A DNA stretch of 64,000 bases from Companilactobacillus halodurans (GCF_009600985.1 NZ_VDFP01000002.1:62001-126000), one strand, 5' to 3'; shown: positions 30,863 through 40,344, counted from the first letter of the stretch. The notes: generated from the letters alone by a model not told the origin. Numbers and translations: made by a program.

Positions 30863-32002
30863 ATGGCAGATAGAAATCCATATGATGTACTAGGCGTTGA
30901 TAAAAACGCTTCTGATGATGAGATAAGAAAAGCCTTCCGGAAACTTTCTAAGAAGTATCACCCTGATATCAATAAGGCTCCTGATGCTGAAGATAAGTTC
31001 AAGGAAGTAAATGCGGCTTATGAGATTTTAAAGGATCCTCAAAAACGTGCTCAATATGATCAATATGGTTCTGCTGGAATAAATGGCAGCCAAGGTGGAT
31101 TTGGCGGCTTCGGTGGCGGAGCTTCCGGAGATCAGTTCGGCGGTTTCGAAGATATTTTCAGTCAATTCTTTGGCGGCGGCGGCGGTGCTCGTCAAAATCC
31201 TAATGCCCCTAGACAAGGTTCTGACTTACAATATCGGATGGATCTAACTTTTGAAGAAGGAGTCTTTGGTAAAAAGACTAATATTTCCTACAATCGTGAA
31301 GAAGAATGTTCAACTTGTGGCGGTTCTGGTGCCAAACCTGGAACACATCCACAAACTTGTTCAAAATGTCACGGTTCAGGTTATGTTGAAGTTGATCGTC
31401 AAACTCCACTTGGTCGTATGCGTACTCGAGTTGTCTGTGATGTCTGCAATGGTACTGGTAAGGAAATCAAAGAAAAGTGCAATATTTGCCACGGTTCAGG
31501 TAAGGTAAATGAAAAGCATGAACTCAAGGTTACTGTGCCAGCCGGTGTTGAAGACGGACAACAAATGCGCTTAGATGGCCAAGGTGAAGCCGGAACTAAC
31601 GGTGGACCATACGGTGATTTGTATATCGTTTTCCACGTCGCTCCAAGTAAAGAGTTCAGACGTGACGGCGCTACAATCTACGCCTCAGTAAATATCAGTT
31701 TCCCTCAAGCAACTTTGGGAGATAAGATTAAAGTCAATACAGTTCACGGACCAGTTGAATTGAATGTTCCTAGTGGTACTCAAACAGGAACAACATTCAG
31801 ATTGCGTGGCAAAGGTGCTCCAGTTTTGAATAGCAAGAGTATCGGTGACGAAAAGGTAACAGTTAATATCGTTACACCTCGTAAATTATCCAGCGAACAA
31901 AGAAGTGCTTTGAAGAAGTTTGCTGAAGCCGGTGGCGACAAGGTCAAAGAAAAAGATAGCAATTTTTTCAATAAAGTAAAAGATGCCTTTAAAGGCGAAT
32001 AA
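30863..32002 (+). CDS. dnaJ: Chaperone protein DnaJ (Hsp40, type I)
   Basis: DnaJ delivers substrates to DnaK and stimulates its ATPase. The J domain carries HPD in KKYHPDIN near residue 33, followed by a Gly/Phe-rich region (about 70-110), a zinc domain of four CxxCxGxG repeats ([32 protein letters not shown]) and the C-terminal substrate domains. 379 residues is usual. It follows an AAAGGTG site, and a terminator lies just downstream. Confidence 0.99.
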   Translation: MADRNPYDVLGVDKNASDDEIRKAFRKLSKKYHPDINKAPDAEDKFKEVNAAYEILKDPQKRAQYDQYGSAGINGSQGGFGGFGGGASGDQFGGFEDIFSQFFGGGGGARQNPNAPRQGSDLQYRMDLTFEEGVFGKKTNISYNREEECSTCGGSGAKPGTHPQTCSKCHGSGYVEVDRQTPLGRMRTRVVCDVCNGTGKEIKEKCNICHGSGKVNEKHELKVTVPAGVEDGQQMRLDGQGEAGTNGGPYGDLYIVFHVAPSKEFRRDGATIYASVNISFPQATLGDKIKVNTVHGPVELNVPSGTQTGTTFRLRGKGAPVLNSKSIGDEKVTVNIVTPRKLSSEQRSALKKFAEAGGDKVKEKDSNFFNKVKDAFKGE

Positions 32003-32009
32003 GCTCTTA

Positions 32010-32039
32010 AAAGAAGAAGTGAGAAGCTTCTTCTTTTTT
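32010..32039 (+). terminator. Rho-independent terminator after dnaJ
   Basis: AGAAGAAG pairs with CTTCTTCT around a 7-nt loop, followed by TTTTT. End of the heat-shock operon. Confidence 0.8.
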
Positions 32040-32113
32040 GCTATCTAGAACATCACGGTACAATAGTGTAAAATAGAAAGAATGAGAAAATATCTGATAG
32101 AAGGGAATAATTT

Positions 32114-33961
32114 ATGGATTTAGATCTTGATAAGTTAAAAGAAAGACAAAAAAGAATTCGTAATTTTTCTATCGTGGCGCATATCGACCATGGTAAATCA
32201 ACCATTGCCGATCGAATTTTGGAAAAAACTAAGACTGTATCTAAACGTGAAATGAAAGCACAGATCCTGGATGATATGGATTTGGAACGTGAACGTGGGA
32301 TTACTATTAAGTTAAACGCGGTAGAACTAGAATATGAAGCAAAGGATGGCAAGACTTATATCTTCCATCTGATCGACACACCGGGACACGTCGACTTCTC
32401 TTATGAAGTTTCACGTTCTCTGGCTGCCTGTGAAGGAGCTTTATTAGTTGTCGATGCCGCTCAAGGTGTTGAAGCACAAACGCTAGCTAATGCCTATTTG
32501 GCAATTGATAACGATTTGGAAATCGTGCCAGTTATCAATAAAATCGATTTGCCATCAGCTGAACCCGATAAGGTCAAAGAAGAGATTGAAGAAATGATTG
32601 GTATCGATGCTGGATCATCAATTTTGATGAGTGCTAAAACTGGTGTTGGCGTTGACGAATTGCTTGAAAGAATCGTTTCTGACGTTCCAGCACCTACCGG
32701 CGATTTGGATAAACCATTGAAGGCTTTAATCTTTGATTCTGTTTATGACAGTTACCGTGGCGTCGTCTTAGATGTAAGGGTCCGTGAAGGCGTTGTAAGG
32801 GTCGGAGACACGATTGAATTGATGAGCAATAAGAAGACCTTTGAAGTCACAGAAGTTGGTGTTATGTCGCCTAAGGCCGTTAAACGCGACTACTTGATGG
32901 CAGGAGATGTTGGCTATATCACCGCTAGTATCAAGTCAGTTCGAGAAACTCAAGTTGGTGATACGGTTACTTTAGCAAGTAATCCAACTGATGAACCTTT
33001 GACTGGTTATCGCAAGAGTAAGCCAATGGTCTTTGCTGGTTTATATCCAGTTGATAATGCTAAATATGAAGATTTACACGAAGCTTTGGAAAAGCTGCAA
33101 TTAAATGATGCAGCGTTAGAGTTCGAGCCAGAAACTTCTGAAGCTTTGGGCTTTGGTTTTCGTTGTGGTTTCTTAGGACTATTACACATGGATGTCGTTC
33201 AAGAACGCTTGGAACGTGATTTTAATCTTGAATTGATTACAACTTCGCCCTCAGTTGACTATCATGTCACAACTAACGATGGCAAAGAGATCATCGTCGA
33301 TAACCCTTCCGAGTTACCAGATGCTTCAGAAATCAAAGAAGTTCGTGAACCTTATGTCCGTGCCGAAATCATGGTACCAGAAGACTTCGTGGGTCCAGTT
33401 ATGGAGCTTTGTCAAAGAAAACGTGGCGAGTTCGTAACGATGGACTACTTGGATAAATATCGTGTGAACGTTATTTACAAGTTGCCGCTACTCGAAATTA
33501 TCTTCGATTTCTTCGATGATTTGAAGTCGAATACTAAAGGTTACGCTTCACTTGATTACGAAGTGGAAGATTATTTACCAAGTCAATTGGTCAAAATGGA
33601 TATCTTGTTGAATGGCGAACCAGTCGATGCTTTGAGTTTTATCGTCCATAAAGACTTTGCGCAAAAGCGTGGTCGTGATATCGTGGCTCGTTTGAAAGAA
33701 GTTATTCCACGTCAAATGTTTGAAATTCCAATTCAAGCTGCAGTTGGGAACAAGGTTGTCGCTCGTTCGAACGTGAAAGCTTATCGTAAGGATGTTACTG
33801 CTAAACTCTATGGTGGTGACAGAACTCGTCGTGATAAGCTGTTGAACAAGCAAAAAGAAGGTAAGAAACGGATGAAGGAAGTCGGAAAAGTTTCGATTCC
33901 TCAGGAAGCCTTCATGTCAGTCTTGAATCTCAATCGAGGCAAAGAAGACAGTAAAAAATAA
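32114..33961 (+). CDS. lepA: Elongation factor 4 (LepA)
   Basis: LepA/EF4 is a ribosome-bound GTPase of the EF-G family. The 615 residues show the G1 box AHIDHGKST near 21-29, DTPGHVDF and [13 protein letters not shown], then the LepA-specific [14 protein letters not shown] and C-terminal [18 protein letters not shown] with a basic end. No frame problem. It has its own terminator and sits next to the heat-shock operon, a common order in lactobacilli. Confidence 0.98.
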   Translation: MDLDLDKLKERQKRIRNFSIVAHIDHGKSTIADRILEKTKTVSKREMKAQILDDMDLERERGITIKLNAVELEYEAKDGKTYIFHLIDTPGHVDFSYEVSRSLAACEGALLVVDAAQGVEAQTLANAYLAIDNDLEIVPVINKIDLPSAEPDKVKEEIEEMIGIDAGSSILMSAKTGVGVDELLERIVSDVPAPTGDLDKPLKALIFDSVYDSYRGVVLDVRVREGVVRVGDTIELMSNKKTFEVTEVGVMSPKAVKRDYLMAGDVGYITASIKSVRETQVGDTVTLASNPTDEPLTGYRKSKPMVFAGLYPVDNAKYEDLHEALEKLQLNDAALEFEPETSEALGFGFRCGFLGLLHMDVVQERLERDFNLELITTSPSVDYHVTTNDGKEIIVDNPSELPDASEIKEVREPYVRAEIMVPEDFVGPVMELCQRKRGEFVTMDYLDKYRVNVIYKLPLLEIIFDFFDDLKSNTKGYASLDYEVEDYLPSQLVKMDILLNGEPVDALSFIVHKDFAQKRGRDIVARLKEVIPRQMFEIPIQAAVGNKVVARSNVKAYRKDVTAKLYGGDRTRRDKLLNKQKEGKKRMKEVGKVSIPQEAFMSVLNLNRGKEDSKK

Positions 33962-33962
33962 G

Positions 33963-34008
33963 AAAACGCTTATAATGTAATTAGTGAATACATTATAAGC
34001 GTTTTTTT
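33963..34008 (+). terminator. Strong rho-independent terminator after lepA
   Basis: A perfect 17-bp stem, AAAACGCTTATAATGTA with TACATTATAAGCGTTTT, a 9-nt loop, and a run of seven T that merges with the stem end. Confidence 0.95.
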
Positions 34009-34024
34009 AATTGGAGGAATTCTT

Positions 34025-35329
34025 ATGGAAAAATTTGATTCGATTATCATTGGTGCCGGCCCTGGCGGACTTGCAGCTGCTTATAAATTGAAGAGCAGCG
34101 GCCAAAAAGTAGCCGTGATTGAAAATAACCTCTGGGGTGGAACTTGTCCTAATCGGGGCTGTGATCCTAAAAAAGTCTTCATTGCAGGAGTTGAAGCACG
34201 TGATAAAGTACTTCAGTTGCAAAATAAGGGCTTTTCAGACGTTCCTTACTTAAATTGGAAAGAGATAGAAGAATTTAAAGAAACCTTCACAGATCCCGTT
34301 TCTCGTGGCAGCCGTGGAGGAATCGTTAAAGCAGGGATTATGGCAATCGATGGCCAGCCCAAGTTCGTTTCTGAAAATGAGTTGACTGTTAATGGCGAAA
34401 ATTACCAAGCCGACCACTTCATCATTGCGACCGGGCAACGTCCAAGTTATTTGGATATCCCCGGGAAAAACCTCTTGTTATCAAGTACCGACTTCTTGTC
34501 ATTGAATAAAATGCCAGAAGACATCACGATTATTGGTGCCGGTTATATTGCCTTTGAACTAGCAACAATTGCTAACGCAACTGGTGCTAAAGTGCATGTT
34601 GTCCATCATAATGACCATCCATTAAAAGGATTCAATGAAAAATATGCTTTGGAATTAGTTAAGCAATTGGAAAATAAAGGCGTTGATTTCAATTTCAATA
34701 TCGATACTAAGTCGATTGAAGCAAAAGATGGCAAATATATCATTAAAGCGGATGATTTTGAATTGACGACTGATTTAGTCTTTGGTGCAACAGGACGGAT
34801 ACCTAACGTTGATGCCTTGGATATTGAAAAAGCTAACGTCAAAGTTGATCGTCACGGTGTGATTGTTAATGGTAAATTGCAATCAAGTAACGATAAAATC
34901 TTTGCCATTGGGGATGTTGTTTCGACAAAACAGCCTAAATTGACCCCAGTAGCAGGTTTTGAAGCAAATTATGTCGATGACGTTATTTTGGGTAAGACTT
35001 CAGATGATATTGAATTTCCATTGATTCCAACAACGGTTTATGGCAGTCCCAAGTTGGCCGAAGTAGGCGCTAAAGATGGTGCTAAAGTCGTTGATCAAGA
35101 TGTTACTAGTTGGTTTACTTATCACCGGACTAATGAACCTAAAGCTGAAATTAGAATTGTTTTGAATAATGAAGACCAGATCATTGGTGCCACTGTTTTG
35201 AGCAGTGAAGCTGATAGCTTGATTAATTTGTTGACTATGGCTATTAAAGATAAGATGACGCATGAGGATGTTACTAAGCAGATTATGGCTTATCCTACTG
35301 ACGCCAGTGATTTGGAGTATTTGTTTTAA
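34025..35329 (+). CDS. Glutathione-reductase-like pyridine nucleotide-disulfide oxidoreductase with altered catalytic His
   Basis: A 434-residue FAD flavoprotein of the class I disulfide reductase family. FAD motif IIGAGPGGLAAAYKL (about 8-22), redox disulfide C41-x4-C46 in GTCPNRGCDPKK, NAD(P) motif IIGAGYIAFELATI and the second FAD motif FAIGDV are all present. The C-terminal HPT-x-SEE active site of true glutathione reductase reads Y423-P-T-DASD, so the usual His-Glu pair is missing. Substrate is therefore uncertain; a thiol/disulfide or thiol-independent electron-transfer role is possible. Single-gene unit between terminators. Confidence 0.85.
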   Translation: MEKFDSIIIGAGPGGLAAAYKLKSSGQKVAVIENNLWGGTCPNRGCDPKKVFIAGVEARDKVLQLQNKGFSDVPYLNWKEIEEFKETFTDPVSRGSRGGIVKAGIMAIDGQPKFVSENELTVNGENYQADHFIIATGQRPSYLDIPGKNLLLSSTDFLSLNKMPEDITIIGAGYIAFELATIANATGAKVHVVHHNDHPLKGFNEKYALELVKQLENKGVDFNFNIDTKSIEAKDGKYIIKADDFELTTDLVFGATGRIPNVDALDIEKANVKVDRHGVIVNGKLQSSNDKIFAIGDVVSTKQPKLTPVAGFEANYVDDVILGKTSDDIEFPLIPTTVYGSPKLAEVGAKDGAKVVDQDVTSWFTYHRTNEPKAEIRIVLNNEDQIIGATVLSSEADSLINLLTMAIKDKMTHEDVTKQIMAYPTDASDLEYLF

Positions 35330-35353
35330 ATAATAAAGCTAAATAGTAAGATA

Positions 35354-35381
35354 ATCGTGATGAGTAATCACGATTTTTTTA
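35354..35381 (+). terminator. Rho-independent terminator after the disulfide reductase gene
   Basis: ATCGTGAT, loop GAGTA, ATCACGAT, then seven T; a perfect 8-bp stem. Confidence 0.9.
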
Positions 35382-35396
35382 TTAGGAGAAGAAATT

Positions 35397-36233
35397 ATGT
35401 ATCGTCATGAGCAAGTACTTACGAATAAAATTCCGGTTAAATTGGTTGTCCACACTAAAAATATTGAAGCGCAAACAGTTTTACGTCATTGGCATCTGGC
35501 AGTAGAAATCGATTATATTGTTGATGGTGCGGCAAAATTTGTTGTTAGTGGCGAAGAGATAATTGTTCAAAGTGGTGACTTAGTGGTAATTAACTCGAAT
35601 GAAATCCATTCAGTTCAGCCACTTGGAGTTAAGCAAAATACATTGTCTTTAACCTTTTTATTACCATATGAATTTTTGAAAAAGGAGATTTCACAGCTTG
35701 ATGGTCTTTGGCTAATTTCACCCAATTCCAAAGAAAAAACAATCGTAGAAAAACATTTATATCAATATTTTAAAGATACTAAATTATCTAAAAATAAAAA
35801 TTTATTCTTGAAGCGTGATATCTATCAAATTCTATTAGATTTAGTAAATTATTTAGCTACCAAACGTCAAAACAGGCCTAATATTGTAACGCCACCGATT
35901 CTAAATAAGCTATCAAAAGTCATTACGTTTATTGACCAGCACAGTAATGAAAAATTAAGTGTTTCTAAAATTGCTCATAATGTTCATTTAAGTGAAGGGT
36001 ATTTATCGAGAGTATTCAAAAAGCAAATGGGAACTAGCATCATGAAATATGTTAACTTGGTTCGTTTGATTAAAGCATTTGAAATGTTGACGAATACTAA
36101 TAAAACGATTGATTCCATCTCTGATTTAGTGGGTTTTCCTAATCCTAAAGCCTTTCGAATGTTATTTCAAAAAAGTTACCAAAAAACACCAGGAAAATAT
36201 CGATTAGATTTAAAAAGGTCAGTAATTGACTGA
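35397..36233 (+). CDS. AraC-family transcriptional regulator with cupin-type sensor domain
   Basis: The 278 residues split into an N-terminal cupin domain (about 15-120; HWHLAVEIDYIVDGAAKF, GDLVVINSNEIHSV) and a C-terminal pair of helix-turn-helix motifs (about 175-275; KLSVSKIAHNVHLSEGYLS, then ISDLVGFPNPKAFRMLF and KKTPGKYR-like end). AraC proteins of this layout usually activate adjacent sugar genes in response to a small ligand. The MFS transporter and esterase lie 80 bases downstream in the same direction and are the likely targets. The start follows TTAGGAG. Confidence 0.9.
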   Translation: MYRHEQVLTNKIPVKLVVHTKNIEAQTVLRHWHLAVEIDYIVDGAAKFVVSGEEIIVQSGDLVVINSNEIHSVQPLGVKQNTLSLTFLLPYEFLKKEISQLDGLWLISPNSKEKTIVEKHLYQYFKDTKLSKNKNLFLKRDIYQILLDLVNYLATKRQNRPNIVTPPILNKLSKVITFIDQHSNEKLSVSKIAHNVHLSEGYLSRVFKKQMGTSIMKYVNLVRLIKAFEMLTNTNKTIDSISDLVGFPNPKAFRMLFQKSYQKTPGKYRLDLKRSVID

Positions 36234-36245
36234 AAATAGGTTAAG

Positions 36246-36272
36246 ATAAAACGTTTACAGTAAGCGATTACA
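36246..36272 (+). promoter_or_regulatory. Two tandem CcpA-type boxes overlapping the MFS promoter
   Basis: ATAAAACGTTTACA at 36246-36259 (its complement TGTAAACGTTTTAT fits TGWAARCGNTWNCW at 13 of 14) and AGTAAGCGATTACA at 36259-36272 (13 of 14). They share one base and cover the -35 and spacer, a position expected for repression. They could instead be LacI- or AraC-type operators. Confidence 0.6.
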
Positions 36273-36281
36273 TAATATTAT
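36254..36281 (+). promoter_or_regulatory. Promoter of the MFS-esterase unit
   Basis: TTTACA (36254-36259), a 16-base spacer and TATTAT (36276-36281). It sits between the araC-type gene and the transporter, under the two catabolite-like boxes. Confidence 0.6.
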
Positions 36282-36315
36282 TAACTTGTTCTTTAAAAAG
36301 AAGGAGTTGATAATT

Positions 36316-37503
36316 TTGACAAAAGTCAATTCAAAGTCATTTATTTTTAAAATCGCTTTGTTATCTATTTCAATGTTATTGATGGCTGCACCAAACATTG
36401 CAGCTGCAATACCCTTGATGAGTAAAACCTTTGTTGGACAATCGGATTCAGCTATTGAAACTATTTCAACGATTCCTAATGTAGGTATTATTATTGGTAT
36501 TTTTCTGAGTAGTATTTTAGTTAATTATTTAGGTCAGAAAAAAACAGTTATTTTGGGTTTATTGATTGCACTAATATTTGGTGTTACTCCAGTTTTCTCG
36601 AATAATTATTATTTGGTTTTGAGCTCTAGACTTCTTTTTGGGGTCGGGATTGGATTTTTCAATTCTTTAGCTATTAGTATGATTTCAGATTTTTATCATG
36701 GAGATGAAATGTCAACAATGATGGGATTTCAAAGTTCTGTCAGTTCTCTAGGAAGTTCGATTTTATCCTTTTTAGTTGGTTATTTGTTGATTTTTGGATG
36801 GCACGCTACATTCTGGATTTATGCAATAGCTTTACCAATTTTAATTATTTTTAGTTTAGTAATCCCTGATGTCAAAGTAGAAAAGACATCATCTGCTCAA
36901 AAAGTCCATCAAAAAATAAATTGGGAAGTTTTGTTGATTTCTGTTTTGACGTTCTTTGTCTATGTTTTCTTTATGGTTGTAACTGTTAAATTGGCTAATT
37001 TGTTGGATTATAAAGGAATTGGCACTGCCAGCCAAGCAGCAACTATTTTAGGAGGGTTCACCTTAGTTTCAATGCTCGTTGGTTTTGTTTATGGATTTGT
37101 CCATAAAGTTTTGAAAAATTTAACTTTAATTATTGGTTTCTTTCTAATGTCAGTTGGATTTTTAGTTTTAGCTAGCGCAAGTTCTTTAACTATGATTACA
37201 GTTGGTACAGTAATTATCGGCCTTGGATTTGCAATTGTTATTCCCTTTATTTATACAATTATTAATACAGTTGCACCAGCTGGGTCTAAAAATTTAGCAT
37301 CGTCAATTATGTTGATTTTTACTAATGTTGGAGTTTTCTTATCGCCAACTTTAATTAATTATTTATCAAGTTTGTTTGGATCAACTACTCCAGATGTCAA
37401 CATGAAAGTTTGTTCATATGGATTTGCTATCTTATTTGTTCTTTCTGGATTGGTTTATGTATACCAAAAATTTGTTCAAGGAGTGAAAAAAGTTGTTAAG
37501 TAA
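36316..37503 (+). CDS. Major facilitator superfamily transporter
   Basis: A 395-residue integral membrane protein with about 12 predicted helices in two sets of six around a basic central loop (KVEKTSSAQKVHQK, near residue 200). The MFS signature between helices 2 and 3 is loosely visible (NYLGQKKTVILGLL), and GFFNSLAISMISDF and GLGFAIVIPF lie in typical positions. The substrate is unknown; the neighbouring esterase and AraC regulator suggest an ester-type compound or its product. I start at TTG 36316, 9 bases after AAGGAG. It overlaps the esterase gene by 11 bases. Confidence 0.88.
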   Translation: MTKVNSKSFIFKIALLSISMLLMAAPNIAAAIPLMSKTFVGQSDSAIETISTIPNVGIIIGIFLSSILVNYLGQKKTVILGLLIALIFGVTPVFSNNYYLVLSSRLLFGVGIGFFNSLAISMISDFYHGDEMSTMMGFQSSVSSLGSSILSFLVGYLLIFGWHATFWIYAIALPILIIFSLVIPDVKVEKTSSAQKVHQKINWEVLLISVLTFFVYVFFMVVTVKLANLLDYKGIGTASQAATILGGFTLVSMLVGFVYGFVHKVLKNLTLIIGFFLMSVGFLVLASASSLTMITVGTVIIGLGFAIVIPFIYTIINTVAPAGSKNLASSIMLIFTNVGVFLSPTLINYLSSLFGSTTPDVNMKVCSYGFAILFVLSGLVYVYQKFVQGVKKVVK

Positions 37504-38554
37504 TAAATTGCAATTAATGAAAAAGGTTAATGTTTTAAATACAGATTATCAAATGAAATTAGTTCCAGGAATGGATTCAGAAGGGTACTTGGATCCTAAG
37601 GCAAAAGATGAGCTTGAAGATTCTATTAAACAAACTAACACTGGTTCATTTGGAAGCGAGGTTGAACAAGATGTTAATGTTGACGAAATCAGATCTTCAA
37701 TGGGATGGAAGAAAGCCAATCACACTTTGATAAACAAGTTAAACATTGAGAATCAAGTCTTTCAAGGAGTCAAGGTTAGAAGTTATGTTCAAGAAGATTT
37801 GCAGACAAAAATTTTGCCGACGATTCTATTTATTCATGGTGGTGGTTTCATTGGTGGCAGTTTGGATAATGTCGAGTTTCCCTGCGAAGCTTTAGCTGAT
37901 TATGGACAGGTTAAGGTGGTTTCGGTCGATTATGGATTGGGTCCTGAAAATCCTTATCCACAAGGATTGATCGATAGTTATAATGTTTTGAATTATCTGG
38001 CTACTAACAAGAAAAAACTTAATATTTCAACGATTACTGTCATGGGTGATTCTGCAGGTGGTAATTTGACTTATAGTGTATCTCTGTTGGATCGACAACT
38101 TGGAACAAATTATGTTGATAAGGCCATCACTTTGTATCCAGTAACTTATCAAGGAAATGATTCTGCTAGAAGAAAGTATTTTGATTCACCTAAACAATTA
38201 GCTGCTAAAAAAGATGCTAAAGAAATCGATACTTTTATTAATAATTTTAATGGTAGTCAAAAAATGATTAACGATTGGTATATTAAGAGTAATGATTCTG
38301 AAAGCATGTATTTGTCACCTCTGAATGCACCTGAGAGTCTCTTGAAAAAAATGCCGAAGACTTTATTTATGGTGGGTGAGTTTGATCCATTGCGTTTACA
38401 AGGTGAGGCTTTTTACAACAAAATGAAGTTAGCTGGTGGCGATATTACTTACATTAGATATAATGGTATGATTCATGCCTTTATGGATAAGGTAGGCGAT
38501 TTCTCTCAAGCAGATGATTGCTTGTTAGAAGCCTTGAATTTCATTGAAAAATAA
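37493..38554 (+). CDS. Alpha/beta hydrolase, hormone-sensitive-lipase-type esterase
   Basis: A 353-residue cytoplasmic esterase/lipase. The oxyanion-hole motif HGGG is at 115-118, the nucleophile is S187 in GDSAGG, and the acid and base of the triad are likely the Asp in EFDPLRLQ and the His in GMIHAFMD near the C-terminus. This is the BD-FAE/HSL family pattern. It begins with TTG within the end of the transporter gene, 9-10 bases after GGAG, so the two are coupled. Natural substrate is unknown. Confidence 0.9.
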   Translation: MLSNKLQLMKKVNVLNTDYQMKLVPGMDSEGYLDPKAKDELEDSIKQTNTGSFGSEVEQDVNVDEIRSSMGWKKANHTLINKLNIENQVFQGVKVRSYVQEDLQTKILPTILFIHGGGFIGGSLDNVEFPCEALADYGQVKVVSVDYGLGPENPYPQGLIDSYNVLNYLATNKKKLNISTITVMGDSAGGNLTYSVSLLDRQLGTNYVDKAITLYPVTYQGNDSARRKYFDSPKQLAAKKDAKEIDTFINNFNGSQKMINDWYIKSNDSESMYLSPLNAPESLLKKMPKTLFMVGEFDPLRLQGEAFYNKMKLAGGDITYIRYNGMIHAFMDKVGDFSQADDCLLEALNFIEK

Positions 38555-38573
38555 TTAATTTATAAATTGATTG

Positions 38574-38607
38574 GAAGCATCTCATAATTATTATGGGATG
38601 CTTTTTT
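38574..38607 (+). terminator. Rho-independent terminator after the esterase gene
   Basis: AAGCATCTCATAAT pairs with ATGGGATGCTT (with G-U pair) and is followed by TTTTTT. Confidence 0.88.
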
Positions 38608-38873
38608 ACTTGTTAATTTGTTATTAATGATTATAAAGATCAATTTCAACTATTCCTAATATTGACGGCTTACCAAAGACTTTAGTTACTTTGCTTGACC
38701 AAGTCAGGAACAGTTTTTGGATTGATGGCTATGTAAATTCTAATAATCTATAATTTAATTGTTCCAATCATTTAACCTGAATAAAATCAGCTCAAGTGAT
38801 TTTTATTTAAATAATGATAATATCTGCGTATACTTTACAAAGCATGTACTTTCAAAAAAGAGAGGTATTGAAG
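38608..38873 (+). other. Intergenic segment upstream of the HxlR-type regulator
   Basis: About 265 bases. It holds the hxlR promoter near its right end. One stop-bounded frame of about 37 codons (roughly 38635-38755, including IPNIDGLPKTLVTLLDQ) reads like a protein fragment but has no start or ribosome site; it may be a leftover of a lost gene. Confidence 0.35.
38806..38834 (+). promoter_or_regulatory. Promoter of the HxlR-type regulator gene
   Basis: TTTAAA (38806-38811), a 17-base spacer and TATACT (38829-38834). Just downstream, TACTTT is repeated (38831-38836, and again near 38849), a possible self-binding site. Confidence 0.55.
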
Positions 38874-39215
38874 ATGTTAAAACAAGAAAATTCAGATAAA
38901 AGCTTTTTAGATTGTCCAGTCGCTGGAATCAAAGATATTATTAAAGGTAAATGGACAACCGTGATTTTATATTTTCTCAGTCAGTCCACTCTTCGATTTG
39001 GCGAACTAAATCGTAAAATGCCGATGGTAACACAGGCTTATTTGACTAAAGAATTACGAATTTTAGAAAATTATGGTTTAATTCACCGGGAAGTTTATCC
39101 ACAAGTTCCACCTAAGGTTGAATATTCATTAACAGCAATGGGTAAAAAATTTATTCCTGTACTCGATGCTTTAGAAAAATTTGCGATAGAGTACGAACAA
39201 GATAATCAAAAATAA
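38874..39215 (+). CDS. HxlR/YodB-family winged-helix regulator with N-terminal Cys
   Basis: A 113-residue HxlR-family DNA-binding protein: CPVAGIKDIIKGKWTTVILYF (14-34), then RFGELNRKMPMVTQAYLTKE, the recognition helix area, and HREVYPQVPPKVEYSLT in the wing. C14, directly before PV, corresponds to the redox-active Cys of YodB and other quinone/aldehyde-sensing members. That suggests sensing of electrophiles; this is inference. Start chosen at ATG 38874 after GAGAGG. The MDR oxidoreductase 140 bases downstream is the likely target. Confidence 0.9.
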   Translation: MLKQENSDKSFLDCPVAGIKDIIKGKWTTVILYFLSQSTLRFGELNRKMPMVTQAYLTKELRILENYGLIHREVYPQVPPKVEYSLTAMGKKFIPVLDALEKFAIEYEQDNQK

Positions 39216-39269
39216 ATTCAGAATTCACTCAGCCATAAGTACTGATATCGTTCATTACAATCTAAAAAG

Positions 39270-39298
39270 ATAGTAGCTATTAAACTTATTAGTACTAT
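39270..39298 (+). promoter_or_regulatory. Candidate operator before the MDR oxidoreductase gene
   Basis: ATAGTA (39270-39275) and TACTAT (39293-39298) are inverted copies 17 bases apart; the right arm is part of the 8-bp palindrome TAGTACTA (39290-39297). HxlR/YodB proteins bind similar TACTAT-type inverted repeats. A -10-like TATAGT follows at 39319-39324. Confidence 0.45.
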
Positions 39299-39358
39299 TT
39301 AAAATTATTTGTATATTGTATAGTGAACCGATACAAAAGGTTAGGAGAAATATTTTTA

Positions 39359-40297
39359 ATGAAGAAAATTATTGTTGACGCTTATGGTTCTGTAGATGTA
39401 ATGAAAGAAATTGAAGTTTCAAAACCGAATCTAAAACCTGATCAAATTTTAGTTAAAACGGCTGCTATTGGAGTAAATGATCCCGATGTAGTGATGAGAA
39501 AAAGTGGCCCTTTTCCTACTATGCCAAAAGAAATGAGACCAACTTTACCTCACATGTTAGGTCAAGATTTTTCTGGAGTTGTTTCAGAAGTTGGAGCCTC
39601 AGTTACTAAGTTTAAAGTTGGTGATCATGTAATTGGTTTTTCAAAAAATGGGACTTATGCTGAATTTTTGGTCTTGAACGAGACTGATTCAGTAGCCAAA
39701 GTTCCCGATGATTTGGACCTTGTACCTTTAGGAGCATTTGAACTAGAAGCTGCTACGGCTTGGAGCGCAGTTGTAAATAATGGTGAAATAAAAAAGGGAC
39801 AAAAAGTCTTGATTCATGGTGGAGCTGGCGGAGTTGGTACGATGGCTATTCAAATAGCCAAAGATTTTGGCGCCTATGTTATTACAACAGCAAAAGCAAA
39901 GCATAAAGATTATTTAATGTCTTTAGGAGCAGGCCAAGTAATTGATTATCAAACGCAAGATTTTAGTAAGTTGGTTAATGATTTGGATTTAGTAGTTAAT
40001 TTAACTGGGCCTAAAACCTTAAAATCTAGCTATCAAATTATTAAAAAGGGTGGTCGACTTGTTTCAGTCAATGGAATGCCAAGTAAAGTAAAGGCTACTG
40101 CATATGGAATTACGGCTACTTATGCTTTTGGTGACTTGTCACAAGACACTTTAGAAAAATTGATTGATTTGTATAGTAACGACAAACTTAAAGTAAACAT
40201 TAGTCAAAAATATCAATTTAATTTAAATGATGTTAAGCAATCTCACTTGGATTTTGAAAAAGGTAGTAATCAAGGCAAAAGAGTAATTGTTTTTTAG
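39359..40297 (+). CDS. Medium-chain NADP-dependent oxidoreductase (quinone oxidoreductase-like)
   Basis: A 312-residue MDR-superfamily enzyme. The N-terminal GroES-like domain has GQDFSGVVSEVGASVTKFKVGD across two strands, and the Rossmann domain has HGGAGGVGTMAIQIAK with no structural-zinc cysteines, as in quinone oxidoreductases rather than alcohol dehydrogenases. Probably reduces quinones or enones with NADPH. The ATG at 39359 has AGGAGA about 10 bases upstream; a GTG at 39323 is less likely. Control by the neighbouring HxlR regulator is inferred from synteny and the operator-like repeat. Confidence 0.9.
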   Translation: MKKIIVDAYGSVDVMKEIEVSKPNLKPDQILVKTAAIGVNDPDVVMRKSGPFPTMPKEMRPTLPHMLGQDFSGVVSEVGASVTKFKVGDHVIGFSKNGTYAEFLVLNETDSVAKVPDDLDLVPLGAFELEAATAWSAVVNNGEIKKGQKVLIHGGAGGVGTMAIQIAKDFGAYVITTAKAKHKDYLMSLGAGQVIDYQTQDFSKLVNDLDLVVNLTGPKTLKSSYQIIKKGGRLVSVNGMPSKVKATAYGITATYAFGDLSQDTLEKLIDLYSNDKLKVNISQKYQFNLNDVKQSHLDFEKGSNQGKRVIVF

Positions 40298-40304
40298 AAA
40301 ATAA

Positions 40305-40344
40305 AAAGCCGCTTCCTCAGTTTTTTGACTGAAAAATCGGCTTT
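40305..40344 (-). terminator. Terminator hairpin facing galE
   Basis: AAAGCCG (40305-40311) pairs with CGGCTTT (40338-40344); inside it TCAGT pairs with ACTGA. Read on the minus strand it ends CGGCTTTTTATTTTC, a good exit for galE; on the plus strand the T-tract is only three long. Confidence 0.75.

Noticed and set aside
38635-38755. 37-codon protein-like fragment (contains IPNIDGLPKTLVTLLDQ)
   Set aside because: No start codon with a ribosome site; too short to assign. Kept only as a possible gene remnant in the intergenic entry.
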